From: Opitutales bacterium UBA2995
GTDB lineage: Bacteria > Verrucomicrobiota > Verrucomicrobiia > Opitutales > UBA2995
Direction of reading: 5' to 3'
DNA length: 37,337 nt
Assembly (NCBI GenBank): GCA_002346535.1
Contig: DDZZ01000011.1
Span: 1 to 37,337, forward strand
Shown here: positions 9,669 through 18,021 of the stretch, piece after piece
Position numbering within the stretch: position 1 is the first letter of the stretch
Layout: the number at the start of each line of letters is the position of its first letter
Notes under the pieces: generated by a model
Told to the model about the DNA's origin: nothing
The model's input: the letters and a program-made list of their open reading frames with translations, nothing else
The model's database searches: none
Translations under genes and position numbers: made by a program

Positions 9669-9983
9669 GCAGTAGGGTGGTCGGAAGACCCATCCAATGT
9701 CTATTACGGCTCTAATTCAATGTCAATAATACTCTACCTGCTGACAACTGTGCAGCGAAGCTGCCCCGAGCTTACAACATTGGTACGGATCCATCGAGCG
9801 GTAATTGCCCGATACTTTCATAATTCAAAACTCCATCGCCAAGGAAGTTGCAGCGCAGATCAAAGTGGCGATTATGACAAGTTATTGAACAATAGTGTAA
9901 GTCATATCCATCGGTACTTACACTTGTCTCACGCCTTGTTTTCCTTTGGAAAACTGTTAGTTCCTCGGTCGAAAGAATTGAAT
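9669..9983. other. Intergenic stretch without recognisable gene
   Basis: This 315-base gap lies between the sulfatase start and the amidase stop. Both strands contain short open frames of 70-90 codons, but none has a credible start, ribosome binding site or family resemblance. I see no terminator hairpin or repeat in it. Confidence 0.5.
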
Positions 9984-11450
9984 CTATATTGATAATACCT
10001 TGATGCTTTCTTTCAGTAGGGGTCGGTGGTCTAGAAAATCGGTTGCCGCCTCGTAAGCCATGGCAAATTCAAGTACCTTTTGGTCTTGTCCCATTGGTCC
10101 AAGGACTTGAATTCCCATGGATCGGCTTTGATTGTCAAATCCCACAGGAAGATTGACAGCTGGTAATCCAGCCAGTGTTGCCCCGGTGGTGACTTCCATC
10201 CATCGGTGGTAGGTATCCATCGTTTGGCCATTTATTGAATCGGGCCAGTGAACATCAGCCGAAAAGGGGAATACTTGCGCGCTTGGTAATACCAAAAAGT
10301 CATAGAGATCAAATAATTTATTAATAGCCTGGGACCAATCAGCTCTGGCAGCTCCAGCCTCCGAAATTTGAGAAGTCGTTAAGTTGAAACTCCCTTCTAT
10401 TTCCCAAATGATCTCCGGTTTCAGAAACTCCTTCTGCTTCGGATCCTCATAGTATTCTTGTTTTTCGCGTAGGGCCCAGTGCCTTAAAGTTAACCAGGTC
10501 CGCCACAGCCGATACATGTCGTAACCCGTCATGCAATTCTCAACAATCACTCCGTGCTTGGATAGTTTCTTCAGGCTTTGCTCACAAAGATCAAGCACTC
10601 CTGGTTCTGTCGTCAGATATCCATCGTAGTTCCCCAACCAGCCGATTCGGACATCCTTAAGGTCCGTTTTGCGAAAAGCCTCAAAAGCTGGGACTTCATC
10701 CCTCAAGCTCAAAGGATCCTGAGAGCCGTATCCGGCGATGGTCCCAAACAATCGAATGGTATCTTCGACGTTCCTACCCATCGGTCCGTCCGTTCCCAGT
10801 TCTTGGTAATAAAGATCGTTGCTAGGAACCCTTGGGACCCGGCCTTGGCTCGGACGAAAGCCAATCACGTTATTAAAGGCCGCGGGATTGCGCAATGAAC
10901 CCATCATGTCGCTGCCATCCGCGATTGGCAGCATCTGCGTTGCCATGCCAACCGCGGCACCCCCGCTGCTTCCTCCGGCGGTTAGTTCTGGATTGTAAGC
11001 ATTCTTGGTCGTTCCATGAACCCCGTTGTAACTCTGCGAGCCCAGACCAAATTCCGAGGTGTTGGTTTTCCCAATAAAAATGGCCCCTTGTTCCCGAATT
11101 CGAGCAATGTGCAGGCTATCCTCCTTCGCGATTGTCCCTTCCAGGATTTGCGATCCCTTGCTCGTCTCCAATCCCTTAGCGTCGGCTAGATCTTTGACTG
11201 CATGGGGCATACCATGCATCCAGCCCCAATAATCATTTTTGTCCAGAGCCGTATCGGCAAGTTGGGCTTGATCGATAAGCTCCTCGTCACCTCGCATACT
11301 GACAATTGCATTATAAATGGGGTTATAACGATGAATGTGGTCCAGGTAGGCATACATTACTTCGACACAACTAACTTGTCGCTCCCGGATGGCCTCCGAC
11401 AGTCGGGATGCACTCCATTGAGTTATTGAGACTGCGTGGTTGTTACTCAC
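9984..11450 (-). CDS. Amidase signature family hydrolase
   Basis: A 488-residue amidase of the GatA/fatty-acid-amide-hydrolase superfamily. The Ser-cisSer-Lys triad can be placed: lysine at about 86 (MPHAVKDLAD), cis-serine at about 161 in AGGSSGGAAVGMA, and nucleophile serine at about 185 in DGSDMMGSLRNPA; the 24-residue spacing between the serines matches the family. There is no signal peptide, so it is cytoplasmic. No GatB or GatC gene is near, so a catabolic amidase is more likely than the tRNA amidotransferase subunit. The start is GTG 11450, which overlaps the last codons of the cupin gene by 8 bases, indicating coupling. The physiological amide is unknown. Confidence 0.88.
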   Translation of the reverse strand: MSNNHAVSITQWSASRLSEAIRERQVSCVEVMYAYLDHIHRYNPIYNAIVSMRGDEELIDQAQLADTALDKNDYWGWMHGMPHAVKDLADAKGLETSKGSQILEGTIAKEDSLHIARIREQGAIFIGKTNTSEFGLGSQSYNGVHGTTKNAYNPELTAGGSSGGAAVGMATQMLPIADGSDMMGSLRNPAAFNNVIGFRPSQGRVPRVPSNDLYYQELGTDGPMGRNVEDTIRLFGTIAGYGSQDPLSLRDEVPAFEAFRKTDLKDVRIGWLGNYDGYLTTEPGVLDLCEQSLKKLSKHGVIVENCMTGYDMYRLWRTWLTLRHWALREKQEYYEDPKQKEFLKPEIIWEIEGSFNLTTSQISEAGAARADWSQAINKLFDLYDFLVLPSAQVFPFSADVHWPDSINGQTMDTYHRWMEVTTGATLAGLPAVNLPVGFDNQSRSMGIQVLGPMGQDQKVLEFAMAYEAATDFLDHRPLLKESIKVLSI

Positions 11451-11721
11451 GTATATACTGATTTCGCGAAGCGACGTAGTCTTCCATAATAGGACTGAAT
11501 ATATTTAGTGCGGTAACGGGTCCACCGGTCGTTGTTACCGCGTGAGGTGTATTCGGTGGAATAATGTACATTTCACCGGGCTGGAGGAGTCGCTTATCCT
11601 CTCCGATGGTCAACTCCATCTGTCCTATCAAGAGTATGCCCGCTTGTTTATGAGGATGCTGATGCACCGGAACGTCGGATTCTTCTTTAATCTCTACTAT
11701 GGACAACATGATGTTCTCCAT
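11443..11721 (-). CDS. Small cupin-domain protein, N-terminus possibly frameshifted
   Basis: A 92-residue single-domain cupin. Motif 1 is HQHPHKQAGILLIG (about residues 20-33), with a metal-binding His-x-His, and motif 2 is PPNTPHAV (about 55-62). Such small cupins often act as sugar- or metabolite-binding regulators or isomerases; the role here is not known. It overlaps the amidase start by 8 bases, so both are one unit. The reading frame remains open upstream of ATG 11721 for 12 more codons that look like conserved cupin sequence (TPRAVLKPPMENIM) but contain no start codon. A start ATG with a plausible N-terminus (MLFINIENHKP) sits at 11777 in another frame. A frameshift near 11740-11750 may therefore have shortened or silenced it. 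Confidence 0.75.
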   Translation of the reverse strand: MENIMLSIVEIKEESDVPVHQHPHKQAGILLIGQMELTIGEDKRLLQPGEMYIIPPNTPHAVTTTGGPVTALNIFSPIMEDYVASRNQYIRE

Positions 11722-11848
11722 AGGGGGTTTGAGTACAGCTCGAGGGGTTTGTGGTTTTCAATGTTAATGAATAGCATAGTAACCGTGTATCACCATTTTA
11801 ATCGTTGAGCCAGGGTCAATTGCCGGGTTACTCATAACCTTCGCCAGT

Positions 11849-13123
11849 ATGAATATAACAATCAGCCGTCGCCAGATGCTTCGATCTTTGGCTATGTTGG
11901 CCCCTTCCACGATTTTAAACCATGCCTTGGCTTGTGAAGCATCGGCTAAGGTTAGCAACTTTCCAGCTTCTATGAACCCAAACTCTTCAATAGGTCCTTA
12001 TCCTGACAGCACACTTCCTGATGGTGTGCGTTCCCGCTTTGTGGAAAACATTAACGGACTTCGCATGCATGTCCTTGAAGCTGGTTTTGAGGGCGCTAAC
12101 CGGCCTGGTTTATTGTTGCTCCACGGATTTCCAGAATTAGCTTTCAGCTGGCGCAAGATAATGATCCCTTTGGCTAAGAAAGGCTACCATGTCATGGCGC
12201 CCGACCAGCGGGGATATGGTCGTACGACCGGATGGGAGCCTGGCTACGATATAGACATATCTCCTTACAGACGGTTGAACTCGGTGCGCGATGTGCTCGG
12301 GCTGATTTACGCGATGGGGCACCTTACGGTTGATGTGGTGGGCCATGATTTCGGATCACCCGTGGCGGCCTGGTGTGCCGTGACACGCCCCGATGTCTTC
12401 ACTTCGGTCACTTTGATGAGTGCACCTTTTGGCGGAACCGGAAAGATTCCTTTCGATACAGTGAATAAGCCATCCGGTAAGCCCTCAACTAAACCCGTCC
12501 TTTACGAGGAGCTCGCCAAACTGCCTCGGCCCCGCAAGCACTACCAGCAATATTACCGAACTCGTGAAGCCAATGAAAACATGTGGCATGCTTCTCAAGG
12601 GCTGCATGCTTTTCTCCGCGCTTATTACCATCACAAAAGTGCCGACTGGGAAGGTAACAAACCTTTTCGCCTGGCTTCTTGCACTGCGAAAGAGATGGCC
12701 AAGATGCCAACATACTACATCATGGACATGGCTGAAGGAATGGCTGAAACCGTTGCGAAATATATGCCCTCCGATGAAGCCATTGCCGCCAACACCTGGT
12801 TGCCCGATGAGGAGCTTTGGGTTTACACTGAAGAGTATCAACGTAATGGATTCCAGGGTGGTTTAAACTGGTACCGGGGATCTGTTTTAGCCAGTCCTGA
12901 GCAAGAGTTGTTTGCCGGCCTCAAGATAGAACAGCCAAGTGTTTTCATTTCCGGGGCCAGCGATTGGGGGAACTACCAAAATCCCGGGGCTTTGGAACGT
13001 ATGCAAAACGAGGCCTGCACCAACATGGTGGGTGTACACTTTGTGGATGGAGCCGGTCACTGGGTTCAGCAGGAGCAACCGGAAAAGACTGCGGAGTTGC
13101 TTATTGCTTTTCTTCAGGCCTAA
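11849..13123 (+). CDS. Tat-exported alpha/beta hydrolase, epoxide-hydrolase-like
   Basis: A 424-residue protein with a twin-arginine signal (SRRQMLRSLAM, residues 6-16) and a hydrophobic stretch ending near residue 33, so it is predicted to be exported folded. The alpha/beta hydrolase core shows the oxyanion motif HGFPE (92-96), the nucleophile elbow GHDFGS with aspartate at about 167, and the C-terminal catalytic histidine in GAGHWVQQEQPE (about 404). An aspartate nucleophile and HGFPE are typical of epoxide hydrolases and haloalkane dehalogenases rather than esterases. The substrate is unknown. It is divergently transcribed from the cupin-amidase pair across 127 bases and is followed by a strong intrinsic terminator. 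Confidence 0.87.
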   Translation: MNITISRRQMLRSLAMLAPSTILNHALACEASAKVSNFPASMNPNSSIGPYPDSTLPDGVRSRFVENINGLRMHVLEAGFEGANRPGLLLLHGFPELAFSWRKIMIPLAKKGYHVMAPDQRGYGRTTGWEPGYDIDISPYRRLNSVRDVLGLIYAMGHLTVDVVGHDFGSPVAAWCAVTRPDVFTSVTLMSAPFGGTGKIPFDTVNKPSGKPSTKPVLYEELAKLPRPRKHYQQYYRTREANENMWHASQGLHAFLRAYYHHKSADWEGNKPFRLASCTAKEMAKMPTYYIMDMAEGMAETVAKYMPSDEAIAANTWLPDEELWVYTEEYQRNGFQGGLNWYRGSVLASPEQELFAGLKIEQPSVFISGASDWGNYQNPGALERMQNEACTNMVGVHFVDGAGHWVQQEQPEKTAELLIAFLQA

Positions 13124-13173
13124 GCCATCTACAAACTTAGTAAATTATCCCAGGAACGGTTCTGGGTCATTGG

Positions 13174-13210
13174 TTTTGGAGCCTCAATTCAGGCTCCAAA
13201 AATAATTTTT
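13174..13210 (+). terminator. Intrinsic terminator after the epoxide-hydrolase-like gene
   Basis: A perfect 11-base-pair stem (TTTTGGAGCCT at 13174-13184 pairing with AGGCTCCAAAA at 13191-13201) encloses a 6-base loop and is followed by ATAATTTTT. It lies 50 bases after the stop at 13123. The A-rich left flank and symmetric stem mean it may also work on the other strand. The rest of the gap to 13462 shows no gene. Confidence 0.85.
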
Positions 13211-13462
13211 AAAATTTGATGACCTTATTCGGAACAAAACGGAGTATTCCAACCCACTCATCCACTTGACCCTAGAGATGTCCTTTAAGAAATAAAGAGT
13301 AATCGAGGCTAATATTTTTTTCATCTTATTCGTTTGCTAGGGTTATTTTAACGGGTCCGAATGGTGTGACCTTGGCAAGACTCCAAAAAGGTCAGACCTG
13401 ATAATGTCCCTGGCAGCTCCAATTCTTCCCCGCTCAATTTTCAGAAATAAGTGAACATAACT

Positions 13463-14950
13463 TTAATCGTAGCTCAATTCTAGATCGTTCGTTCGGACAT
13501 GGGTCAAGTTAACGGCCATACGTTTTTTGAACGTGTCGGCTAGAAACTTGTACTCTGGGCGCTTGGCCAGATTGTAGTACTGCTTGGGATCGCCTTGGAT
13601 GTCGAAGAGTTCGACTCCTCCTGATGCGTCTTCTCCATATTGAATATATGAATACTGATGAGTGCGAAGGAGGAATCCTTTGCGCATCGGTGCAACGGAG
13701 AAAGCAGCATTGCGTACTTCGATGGTTGGGTCGTCAAGCATGGTGGAAATATCTTTGCCTTGGTTTCCGGTTGGAACATCCAGTCCGCATAGCTTGGCCG
13801 TTGTAGGATAGAGGTCGATGAGTTCAGTGAGCGAGTTACAAACAGCGGGGTTTTTACCGGGAACTTTTATTATGAGCGGTACGCCTGCCGAAGGATCGCG
13901 CAAGCTGACCTTGGACCAGAAGTCATGCTCACCAAGGTGGTAGCCATGGTCGCTGGTGAATATGATAATGGTCTCGTCTTCTAGGCCAGCTTCTTCGAGC
14001 GCGTCTAAAACTTTCCTAACCTGAGCATCCAAGTAAGCGACTGAGGCATAGTATCCCCCTAGTAATTTCTTTTGCCGGCGTATGTCCATCTCCATTCCCT
14101 GGCTGGTTTTGTAATTGATGCCGGGGGTGGGAATATCATCCCAGTCTCCCGGTATTTTGGGAGGCAATACCATTTTTTGGTAAGGTTTGAAGGGGAGGAA
14201 GTACGTAGCCGGTGCCACCAGGGGTACGTGAGGCCGAACGAATCCAACGCCCAACCAGAATCGTTCACCTTTTCTCGGTCCATTTATTTTGTCGAATTGT
14301 TGGATCAGCTCGACGGCTTTTCGAGCGGTTTTGCCATCAGAGTGAACGTAATCGTCGCCATCCGCTTCAACGACGACGAAAGTGTTTCCGCCAACGGCCG
14401 GCTTTTTGCCTTCGGGATTATTCTCTAATGTTTCAAAATCACCGAGAGCGGCCCACTCGGGACCTGGGCTATTGTAGCGCTCGATCCAACTGAGTTCGTC
14501 ATCTGCGCCGTGCCCACCTTCTTCGATTCCACCCGGAACGCCCATATGATAAATTTTGCTGACACGGCCAGTCCAGTAGCCGTTATCTTTAAACAATTGA
14601 GACCAAGTTTGGCGGTGGCCAATTTGTGGGCGTGGATTTTTATAGCCCAAGGCTCCCGTGGCGTGCGGGTAGTAACCTGACATGAATGAAGCCCGCGAAG
14701 GCCCACAATAGGTTCCCTGGCAATAGGCCCGGGTAAAACGAACACCTTTCTCGGCCAGCCGATCAATGTTCGGCGTTTCACAGACGGTGTTACCATAACA
14801 GGACAGTGCCGTATAGGTCAGATCATCCGAAATTATGAAGAGGACGTTGTAGTTAGCTATAGAAGTTATTGTTCCGAAGAGGAATATTAGGGTGATAAGG
14901 TATTTGTTCAAAGTGACGTCAACATAGAGAGAAATTAGAATCGGCAGCAA
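13463..14950 (-). CDS. Secreted sulfatase, iduronate-2-sulfatase-like
   Basis: A 495-residue sulfatase. After a hydrophobic N-terminal export signal (KYLITLIFLFGTITSIA) come the metal site ISDDLTYT (about 40-47) and the formylglycine motif YCGPSRASFMSG with cysteine at about 82. The segments CYGNTVCETPNIDRLAEKG, GRVSKIYHMG, GVGFVRPHVPL and IIFTSDHGYHLGEHDFW match the iduronate-2-sulfatase-like branch of the S1 family. Activity on sulfated uronic-acid-containing glycans is likely but not proven. The longest frame starts at TTG 14950 with AGAAGG four bases upstream; TTG 14911 is an alternative that leaves a cleaner signal peptide. No ATG is available. Its upstream region is occupied by a dead membrane-protein gene. 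Confidence 0.9.
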   Translation of the reverse strand: MLPILISLYVDVTLNKYLITLIFLFGTITSIANYNVLFIISDDLTYTALSCYGNTVCETPNIDRLAEKGVRFTRAYCQGTYCGPSRASFMSGYYPHATGALGYKNPRPQIGHRQTWSQLFKDNGYWTGRVSKIYHMGVPGGIEEGGHGADDELSWIERYNSPGPEWAALGDFETLENNPEGKKPAVGGNTFVVVEADGDDYVHSDGKTARKAVELIQQFDKINGPRKGERFWLGVGFVRPHVPLVAPATYFLPFKPYQKMVLPPKIPGDWDDIPTPGINYKTSQGMEMDIRRQKKLLGGYYASVAYLDAQVRKVLDALEEAGLEDETIIIFTSDHGYHLGEHDFWSKVSLRDPSAGVPLIIKVPGKNPAVCNSLTELIDLYPTTAKLCGLDVPTGNQGKDISTMLDDPTIEVRNAAFSVAPMRKGFLLRTHQYSYIQYGEDASGGVELFDIQGDPKQYYNLAKRPEYKFLADTFKKRMAVNLTHVRTNDLELSYD

Positions 14951-14958
14951 GCAACCTT

Positions 14959-15290
14959 CTAAATTTTATGGCCTTTGCGACGGTCGATAAAATGCCATGG
15001 AGCATAGAGGATCCAAAAGCTTAAAAAACCAAATACTGCTGCGGAGATGATGTACCATGGAAAAGGTAAAATAGGGGTCCCAATTCCGGTTTATAGCATA
15101 CGTAACCACAATTGGTGATGAAGAGCTGATTGAAGATCGCGACGGTTATCCCGTAAGCCAGAAGTGAGAAATAGGCCAGGAAGATCAATTGCCAATGGGG
15201 CCTAAGTTGGTGGCATCCGGCCACCATAAAAAGTACTGAACTCACGATGCTTCTGTGTCCCAAAAAGAACCAGAATTGGTTGCACTGGCA
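14959..15290 (-). pseudogene. Remnant of a YwaF/TIGR02206-like integral membrane protein
   Basis: The minus strand reads QFWFFLGHRSIVSSVLFMVA, then helices through LLAYGITVAIFNQLFITNCG, in one frame. After a frameshift near 15055 it continues PFPWYIISAAVFGFLSFWI and ends with DRRKGHKI at a TAG (14959-14961). The pattern of a gas-phase-like FFxGH motif, a final N-x-L-F-x-T-N helix and a PWY helix is that of the C-terminal half of the YwaF family of membrane proteins of unknown function. The N-terminal half is missing: the frame runs into a TGA just upstream. The residual 3' end lies directly before the sulfatase start. Confidence 0.6.
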
Positions 15291-15679
15291 TCCCTGTCAG
15301 AATAATCCAGCGACTGGAATTAGGGGAAACAGCAATCACAGATGATGGGCTTTAGGCACTTAACATTTTTGAAAACCTTGAGATTCTAAAACTGGCCCGT
15401 ACCCAGATTAAGGATGCAGGATTGGAACATTCTAAGAATTTGGAAAACCTTCGATAAATCACCCTGTTTTCGACGGCCGTTACGGTTGCGGGATTATCTG
15501 CCCTGTCCCATTTTCCCAACTTGAAGTCCGTTTACTTGTGGGAGTCAAAGGTGAGTCAGTAAGGAGCGGATGAGCTTAAGGATAATCTCACCAATGAGCC
15601 TTTGATCCGTCAATTAGAGGAGCAAATTATGGGCCTGCAAGGCCAGATCGAAAGAGAGAGTCGAAGTAAATTTAGGTGA
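15282..15679 (+). pseudogene. Remnant of a leucine-rich-repeat protein, C-terminal end
   Basis: One plus-strand frame encodes consecutive leucine-rich repeats (LELGETAITDDGL, LEILKLARTQIKDAGLEH, LFSTAVTVAGLSALSHFPNL, then VYLWESKVS and GADELKDNL) but is broken by in-frame TAG at 15353, TAA at 15455 and TAA at 15560. A piece of an earlier repeat (ALASLSE) is in another frame from 15282. The VYLW...GADELK ending is the usual C-terminus of planctomycete/verrucomicrobial cytochrome-c plus LRR proteins. A coiled-coil-like tail ends at TGA 15677-15679. The 5' part is absent; it meets the opposite-strand remnant at about 15282-15290. Confidence 0.65.
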
Positions 15680-15727
15680 TTCGATTATTTTGACTCCTGA
15701 GGCAAATTAATTTCCTGTATTTGAACT

Positions 15728-16363
15728 ATGACGAAAATAGGGTTCCCTCATCTGGCATGGTTCCTGGCTTGTTTAATTACTCTTTTTAGCGCCTCGGGTT
15801 GCCGTTCATTTTCGGATCAGCAAACGTCGGCTGAATTTACCTCAGGTCCTAACACTTCCCTTCAGTTCATTGACCAGTGCAGTTTCAGTGAAATTAGACC
15901 TAAGGACAAGACCGTGCACTTTACCAGCGGGCGCGTGGAACTGACACGGTCGCAATTAGGATTGAGCCGTATTATGGAAGGCTCCTCAAAAAATAGCTCC
16001 GAATTGTTTATGGATATACGTGATATAAAAGGTGCTTTCCTTTACTTGGCGGATGTCAACCGGTCGAATCAGCTGCAATTGAAGTATGAAAAATCCGTTT
16101 TAGTTGTCCATGTTTTAGGAGGGGGTCAGAGGAATGATGATGTTCGAACGGAACAGCTATACAATATGCTCATTGCGGGCGGTGTTCCTGTAGGTAGGAG
16201 TGAGCTTTTTTATTTTGCAGGCATGGATCTCACCGAGCAACGAACCTCCAATGGGAAAAGAGGATTTCTCAGTACTTCAACAGGAGTTGTTGTCGGAGAG
16301 ATTATTTGGGGGGCCATCAAAGCTGCGGGTAGCTTTTTGATTTCTCGTTTTAGGCCATATTAG
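15728..16363 (+). CDS. Predicted lipoprotein of unknown function
   Basis: A 211-residue protein with a lipoprotein signal peptide; the lipobox SASGC places the lipidated cysteine at about residue 25. The mature part has no motif I recognise. It appears as alternating strands and ends with a hydrophobic, glycine-rich segment (VVGEIIWGAIKAAGSFLISR) that could associate with membrane. The next gene follows after 14 bases on the same strand, so the two are probably one operon. Membrane-anchored periplasmic or outer-membrane location is inferred from the signal only. Confidence 0.65.
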   Translation: MTKIGFPHLAWFLACLITLFSASGCRSFSDQQTSAEFTSGPNTSLQFIDQCSFSEIRPKDKTVHFTSGRVELTRSQLGLSRIMEGSSKNSSELFMDIRDIKGAFLYLADVNRSNQLQLKYEKSVLVVHVLGGGQRNDDVRTEQLYNMLIAGGVPVGRSELFYFAGMDLTEQRTSNGKRGFLSTSTGVVVGEIIWGAIKAAGSFLISRFRPY

Positions 16364-16377
16364 TAAAATCTCGTCCA

Positions 16378-16692
16378 ATGAAATCATTTCCTTTTGTTGC
16401 CTGCCTCATCATCGGCCTTTGGTTAGGCTATTATTTTGGTGCTAACTCCGCTTCAGAATCTGATATTGGTGAAACGACATCCAGCGGCCTAAAACCCGTA
16501 TCGTCTGATGGGCCTATCCCTGCTCCTGAAACCAAAGATGAAACAATTCAGCGTCTTATTCATGCAAACGAGGTCTATCGCAAAGAGATTGAGCATCTGA
16601 AGATGGTACAGTTCGAACTTAATTCTGCTTTGGCAGAGTGCCAAAGAATATTAAATATTGAGGTGCCCGGCAATAATTTGGATAAGGAATAG
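16378..16692 (+). CDS. Small membrane-anchored coiled-coil protein, unknown function
   Basis: A 104-residue protein. Residues of about 4-22 are a membrane anchor or uncleaved signal (PFVACLIIGLWLGYYFG); a low-complexity serine/proline linker follows; and residues of about 60-95 (TIQRLIHANEVYRKEIEHLK and on) form a heptad-like coiled coil. No family recognised. It sits 14 bases behind the lipoprotein gene and ends 7 bases before the convergent dehydratase gene, so it is likely co-transcribed with the lipoprotein. A partner or scaffold role is speculation. Confidence 0.6.
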   Translation: MKSFPFVACLIIGLWLGYYFGANSASESDIGETTSSGLKPVSSDGPIPAPETKDETIQRLIHANEVYRKEIEHLKMVQFELNSALAECQRILNIEVPGNNLDKE

Positions 16693-16699
16693 CTGAATC

Positions 16700-17905
16700 C
16701 TACCAGTCCACTACTGAGCCATCATCCTCATCGTATTGAGGCAGGTATTCTCTAGGCTCTCCGATTTCATCATCAATAAGATTTTGGTCAATGGTGATTC
16801 CTAAGCCTGGGCCTTGCGGAATTGGGCGATAGCCATCCTTTACCGGCGGGAGTGGTTCTGCCAAGAGATCGTGCTCGCGGTCCCCGCGTTCCTGAACCAT
16901 AAAGTTCGGAATGCAGGCAGCAACTTGTAAGCTGGCGGCCAAAGAACAAGGTCCGTTTGGATTGTGCGGAGCCAAAGGAGCATAGTATGCTTCAGCCATT
17001 CCGGCGATTAATCTTAGTTCGCTGATACCTCCTGCGTAATTGACGTCGGGCTGAAGAATCATGGCTGCGCCTTTCTCCAAGATTTCACGGAAGCCCCATT
17101 TGAGGAAGATGCGTTCACCGGTCGCCAAGGGGATGTGGGTTTTTTTGGCCAGCTCGGCCATGACATCGACGTTCAAGGCCTGAACGACTTCTTCAAAGAA
17201 CCAAGGGTGATGCGGTTCGAGGGCTTTAATGAGCAAACTGGCGGTGGTTGGTTGAACGGCTCCGTGAAAATCGATTCCAATATCGACTCCGGGATGTTGA
17301 GCCTTCAGGGCGCCAAACCGTTCTGCTACTTCCTCAACGAAATATTGGCTTTCCGCGTATTTATGGGCTTTGCGGCCAGCGAAAGGGCCTACTTTCATGG
17401 CTCGGACGCCGGTTTTTTTATCGGGCACTCCATAAACAAAAGCCTTATCGCGGGTAGGTCCTCCGAGCAACTTGAAGGCCGGTACGCCGTAGCATTTTCC
17501 CGTGATGTCCCACAGGGCCTGATCGATCCCCGATGAGATGGCCGATTTAATCGGACCGCCACGGTAGAATGCACCCCGATGAATTGCTTGCCAGTGATGA
17601 GTAACCAAGCGAGGATCTTTCCCAATCAGGTAATCGCCCACTTCCAAGGCGCCAGCCGCACAGGCTTTGGCATCGTCCTTGAGCATTTCGCCCCATCCGG
17701 TAATTCCGGCATCGGTGTAAATTTTTACGAATACCCAAGAGTTTTTGAGGACAAAAGTTTCCAGCTTGGTAACTTTGATTTTATCCTTGGGACTGATGGG
17801 AGCTGCTTTAGCGATTGAACTCGAAGCGGTTAGGCCGACTAGGGCAGTGGGTGCCAGGGCCATGGACCGGAGCCAGTTACGGCGAGAGAATTTATTGATG
17901 GGCAT
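16700..17905 (-). CDS. Tat-exported enolase-superfamily sugar-acid dehydratase, galactonate-dehydratase-like
   Basis: A 401-residue member of the mandelate racemase/muconate lactonizing enzyme group. It opens with a Tat signal (SRRNWLRSMAL, residues 7-17, ending near AKAAP). The barrel shows the three metal ligands of the family: Asp in GIDFHGA, Glu in WFFEEVVQ and Glu in ATGERIF; the likely catalytic histidine is in LAPHNPNGP. The text LQPDVNYAGGISELR and SLAASLQVAACIPNF closely follows D-galactonate dehydratase. The expected reaction is loss of water from an aldonic acid to a 2-keto-3-deoxy acid. What is odd is the export signal, since classical DgoD is cytoplasmic. FEE replaces the more common VEEP motif. 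Convergent with the small coiled-coil gene. Confidence 0.85.
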   Translation of the reverse strand: MPINKFSRRNWLRSMALAPTALVGLTASSSIAKAAPISPKDKIKVTKLETFVLKNSWVFVKIYTDAGITGWGEMLKDDAKACAAGALEVGDYLIGKDPRLVTHHWQAIHRGAFYRGGPIKSAISSGIDQALWDITGKCYGVPAFKLLGGPTRDKAFVYGVPDKKTGVRAMKVGPFAGRKAHKYAESQYFVEEVAERFGALKAQHPGVDIGIDFHGAVQPTTASLLIKALEPHHPWFFEEVVQALNVDVMAELAKKTHIPLATGERIFLKWGFREILEKGAAMILQPDVNYAGGISELRLIAGMAEAYYAPLAPHNPNGPCSLAASLQVAACIPNFMVQERGDREHDLLAEPLPPVKDGYRPIPQGPGLGITIDQNLIDDEIGEPREYLPQYDEDDGSVVDW

Positions 17906-18021
17906 AGTCTTGATTTACGTTCGTACTGAAATTTCTACCAGTTAACAACCTTTTGCCGAACGTGTAAATTTAGAATCTGCCACAATCGCGAAAGAGATGC
18001 CTCGAAAAAGTGATTCGATTT

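Noticed and set aside
9720..9992. A 90-codon plus-strand frame in the sulfatase-amidase gap.
   Set aside because: No ribosome binding site, no family-like sequence, and it overlaps the amidase stop.
9984..11450. The amidase as GatA of a tRNA-dependent amidotransferase.
   Set aside because: No gatB or gatC is adjacent, and it is coupled to a cupin gene instead.
13380..13412. GGTCAGAC-containing text here and at about 3575 as copies of a mobile repeat.
   Set aside because: The shared core is only about eight bases, so chance similarity cannot be excluded.
15308..15679. In-frame TAG/TAA codons in otherwise open frames could mean stop-codon recoding.
   Set aside because: The same type of remnant also shows frameshifts and missing ends, and all intact genes end normally at TAA, TAG or TGA. 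Decay is the simpler explanation.
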